The translations under genes were made by a program, and so were the position numbers. From assembly GCF_000426285.1 (NCBI RefSeq), contig NZ_AUFB01000011.1, forward strand, positions 1 through 64,000: DNA of 64,000 bases, read 5' to 3'. Positions 62,152-64,000 of this stretch are shown piece by piece. Source of the stretch: Rhizobium leucaenae USDA 9039. GTDB taxonomy: Bacteria > Pseudomonadota > Alphaproteobacteria > Rhizobiales > Rhizobiaceae. How positions within the stretch are numbered: the first letter of the stretch is position 1; every line of letters starts with the position of its first letter. The notes under the pieces are model-generated. The model worked only from the letters and a program-made list of their open reading frames with translations. It had not been told where the DNA came from and ran no database searches.

Positions 62152-63648
62152 TTGAAAAACTTGCGTTCAATGACATTGCCGCTGCTCTCTGCAGCGCTCG
62201 CCACTTTCGTTTTCTCCGCGCCGATCACTGCCTTTGGCGATAGTTCCGTTGCCGTCGGCGGCGTCACATTGGTCAACAAGGGCCGCGTCGCCGTCGGCCG
62301 TATCCCCGCCAATCTGCGCGACAAGTTCGGCGAGACCTTCGGCTCCGGTTCGGGTATGTCCATTGATGCCAAGAGCTGGGCGCGCAATGCCGATGGTTCC
62401 TACAAGGGTTCGCTGTGGCTGCTTCCGGATCGCGGCTACAATGCCGTCGGCACGACCGACTATCGCCCGCGCCTCAACACCATCGACATCCAGTTGACGC
62501 CGGTTGCTCCGGGCGCGGCGCCGCCAGCCGGCAAGGAACAGTCTGGCGTTGTCGCCGAGCTCGCCGACACCACCCTGCTGACCGACAACAAGGGCGCCGA
62601 CACGACCGGTCTCGACCCGGCCAACGGCACCCGTCAACCGGCTGACGGTATGCCGCTGCTGCCCCAAGCGCCAAACGGCAAGATTTCGCTCGACACCGAA
62701 GCCGTCGCCCGGCTGCCCAACGGAACGATGTTCATCAGCGATGAATATGGCCCCTATATCTATCGCTTTGCCGCCGATGGCCGCATGATGTCCGCAACCC
62801 CGCCGCCGGCTGCGCTGCTACCGATGCGCAATGGCGCCGTCAACTTCGCCTCCAACAATCCCGGTCCTGGCGAATCCGCTCCGGACCCGAAGGATCCGGC
62901 CAGCGGTCGTCAGAACAACCAGGGCCTGGAAGGCATGTCGCTGACGCCGGACGGCAAGTTGCTCATCGCCGTGTTGCAGTCTGCGACCCGCCAGGATGGC
63001 GGCGATTCCAGCTCGACGCGCCAGAACACCCGCGCGCTGATCTATGATGCCGCCGATCCTGCACATCTGAAGCTGGTGCACGAATATGTCGTGCCGCTGC
63101 CGGTCTTCACCGACGCCAAGGGCAAGACGGTCGTCGCCGCCCAGAGCGAAATCGTGGCCCTCTCGCCGCAGACGTTCCTCATGCTGGCCCGCGACAGCAA
63201 TAACGGCTATGGCGTGAAGGGCGATAAGTCGCTCTATCGCAGCGTCAATGTCGTCGATGTCTCGGCTGCCACGGATATTGCGGGCAGCAAATTCGATGCC
63301 GACACGGCGGTCGCGCCCAAGGGTGTTCTCGAGCCGTCGGTAAAGCCGGCTGTGGTCAGCCAGTTCATCGATATCAACGACAGCGCCGATCTTGCCCGCT
63401 TCGGCCTCCATAATGGCGCGCCGAACGATCGCAACAATCTCTCCGAAAAGTGGGAGGCCATGTCGCTCCTGAGCGTCATGGATCCGAAACTGCCGGACGA
63501 CTACTTCCTGTTCGTCGCCAACGACAACGACTTCCTGACCCAGGACGGTTTCCAGGTCGGCGCGGCCTATAAAGGCGATGGCGGAGGCGATGTCGACACC
63601 ATGTTCCAAGTGTTCCAGGTGACGATCCCCGGTCTTTCGGTCAAGTAA
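62152..63648 (+). CDS. Secreted phytase-like esterase (esterase-like activity of phytase family)
   Basis: A 498-aa secreted protein: a signal peptide (LPLLSAALATFVFSAPITAFG) then a beta-propeller-like domain with WLLPDRGYNAVG, FISDEYGPYIYRF, GLEGMSLTPDGKLLIAVLQ and KWEAMSLLSVMDPKLPDDYFLFVANDNDF, the pattern of the 'esterase-like activity of phytase' family. It may cleave phosphate esters in the periplasm. The start is TTG 62152: AGGAGGA lies seven bases upstream and the signal peptide begins there. The upstream in-frame ATG at 62104 lacks such a site. Confidence 0.87.
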   Translation: MKNLRSMTLPLLSAALATFVFSAPITAFGDSSVAVGGVTLVNKGRVAVGRIPANLRDKFGETFGSGSGMSIDAKSWARNADGSYKGSLWLLPDRGYNAVGTTDYRPRLNTIDIQLTPVAPGAAPPAGKEQSGVVAELADTTLLTDNKGADTTGLDPANGTRQPADGMPLLPQAPNGKISLDTEAVARLPNGTMFISDEYGPYIYRFAADGRMMSATPPPAALLPMRNGAVNFASNNPGPGESAPDPKDPASGRQNNQGLEGMSLTPDGKLLIAVLQSATRQDGGDSSSTRQNTRALIYDAADPAHLKLVHEYVVPLPVFTDAKGKTVVAAQSEIVALSPQTFLMLARDSNNGYGVKGDKSLYRSVNVVDVSAATDIAGSKFDADTAVAPKGVLEPSVKPAVVSQFIDINDSADLARFGLHNGAPNDRNNLSEKWEAMSLLSVMDPKLPDDYFLFVANDNDFLTQDGFQVGAAYKGDGGGDVDTMFQVFQVTIPGLSVK

Positions 63649-63660
63649 CGGCCTTTGATC

Positions 63661-63689
63661 TGGATGGACGCGGTTGCCGCGTCCATCCA
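63661..63689. terminator. Bidirectional hairpin between the esterase and recG
   Basis: A perfect 13-base stem TGGATGGACGCGG / CCGCGTCCATCCA with a TTG loop lies in the 42 bases between the two convergent stops. There is no T run, so termination strength is uncertain. Confidence 0.6.
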
Positions 63690-63690
63690 C

Positions 63691-64000
63691 CTATCCCGCT
63701 CTCAGGAACCGGATCGCCTCGTCGCGGCGGAAGAGATAGAGTAGGGTACGCACCGCCATGCCACGCTCACCCGTCAGCTCCGGATCACGCTCGATCAGAT
63801 AGGCGACGTCCTTGCGGGCGATTTCCAGGAGATCGGCATGGGCTTCGAGGCTGGCGATGCGGAAGCCCGGCGTTCCGGACTGGCGCGTGCCAAGCAGTTC
63901 ACCCTCACCACGCAGCTTCAGATCCTCCTCGGCAATGCGGAAACCGTCCTCGGTGTCGCGCATGATCGACAGCCGTGCATGACCGGTTTCACCGAGCGGC
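63691..64000 (-). CDS. recG: RecG ATP-dependent DNA helicase, C-terminal part
   Basis: Branch-migration helicase acting on stalled replication forks. Only the last 102 codons are present; the frame is open to base 64000 and continues beyond. The C-terminal signature LSIMRDTEDGFRIAEEDLKLRGEGELLGTRQSG is the RecG/PriA-type motif VI region, and EAIRFLRAG ends the protein. It is convergent with the esterase gene and shares the hairpin at 63661-63689. Confidence 0.93.
   Translation of the reverse strand, partial: PLGETGHARLSIMRDTEDGFRIAEEDLKLRGEGELLGTRQSGTPGFRIASLEAHADLLEIARKDVAYLIERDPELTGERGMAVRTLLYLFRRDEAIRFLRAG

Overview
This 64 kb window is chromosomal backbone DNA from an alphaproteobacterium of the Rhizobiales, most probably Rhizobium or a close Agrobacterium/Rhizobium relative. 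The evidence is the gene set and its order: comEC beside lexA, with a GTTC-N7-GTTC SOS box; a pdhA-pdhB-pdhC cluster with a lipoyl domain on E1-beta; a fused ispDF; dusB(nifR3)-ntrB-ntrC-ntrY-ntrX-dat-hfq-hflX; phosphatidylcholine synthase (pcs); and RIME-like and other palindromic intergenic repeats typical of rhizobia. Coding density is high and codon use is GC-rich throughout. I see no prophage, transposase, integrase or CRISPR array.

Layout. 1-7.2 kb: 5' part of citrate synthase (minus), comEC (plus), lexA (minus), a DUF2721 membrane protein and a large MscS-type channel. 7.5-11.3 kb: a VOC/glyoxalase-fold protein coupled to kdsA, then enolase and an FtsB/DivIC-like septum protein. 11.5-20.4 kb: pyruvate dehydrogenase E1a/E1b/E2, a GDSL esterase, E3 (lpdA), two small GlsB/YeaQ-type membrane proteins, lipoyl synthase (which makes the cofactor for the same complex), a P-loop kinase-like protein and a COQ10/RatA START-domain protein. 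20.4-22.1 kb: cinA/pncC and ispDF (minus). 22.4-32.6 kb: the nitrogen two-component region ntrBC and ntrYX, a D-amino-acid aminotransferase, hfq and hflX. 32.6-34.3 kb: mazG between two RIME-like repeats, and a nucleoside deaminase. 34.5-39.6 kb: assimilatory sulfite reduction (cysG, DUF2849, cysI, DUF934, fpr).

39.6-42.4 kb is the sparsest part: a GntR regulator with a striking nested palindrome upstream, small uncharacterised proteins, a third GlsB-type protein, tRNA-Lys(TTT) and a small HTH protein. 42.5-47.4 kb: CcdA-like protein, AEC transporter, UbiH-type hydroxylase, pcs and a quinone oxidoreductase. 47.4-57.7 kb: two complete ABC importers in tandem, one BMP/nucleoside type and one YtfQRT-YjfF sugar type that ends with its own FadR-type regulator. 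57.7-64 kb: glmU and glmS (UDP-GlcNAc synthesis), a DUF502 membrane protein, a secreted phytase-like esterase and the 3' end of recG (minus).

Most genes are well-known housekeeping functions. The points most worth a second look are non-coding or structural: the nested palindrome at 40276-40336, the hairpin and start-codon ambiguity between hfq and hflX, an NtrX without GAFTGA, a ComEC without a recognisable metallo-hydrolase site, RIME copies flanking mazG with one supplying its stop codon, a FadR-type operator candidate before ytfQ, and the conserved-unknown proteins (DUF2849, DUF934) in the sulfite reductase operon. I did not find a clearly new multi-gene system.
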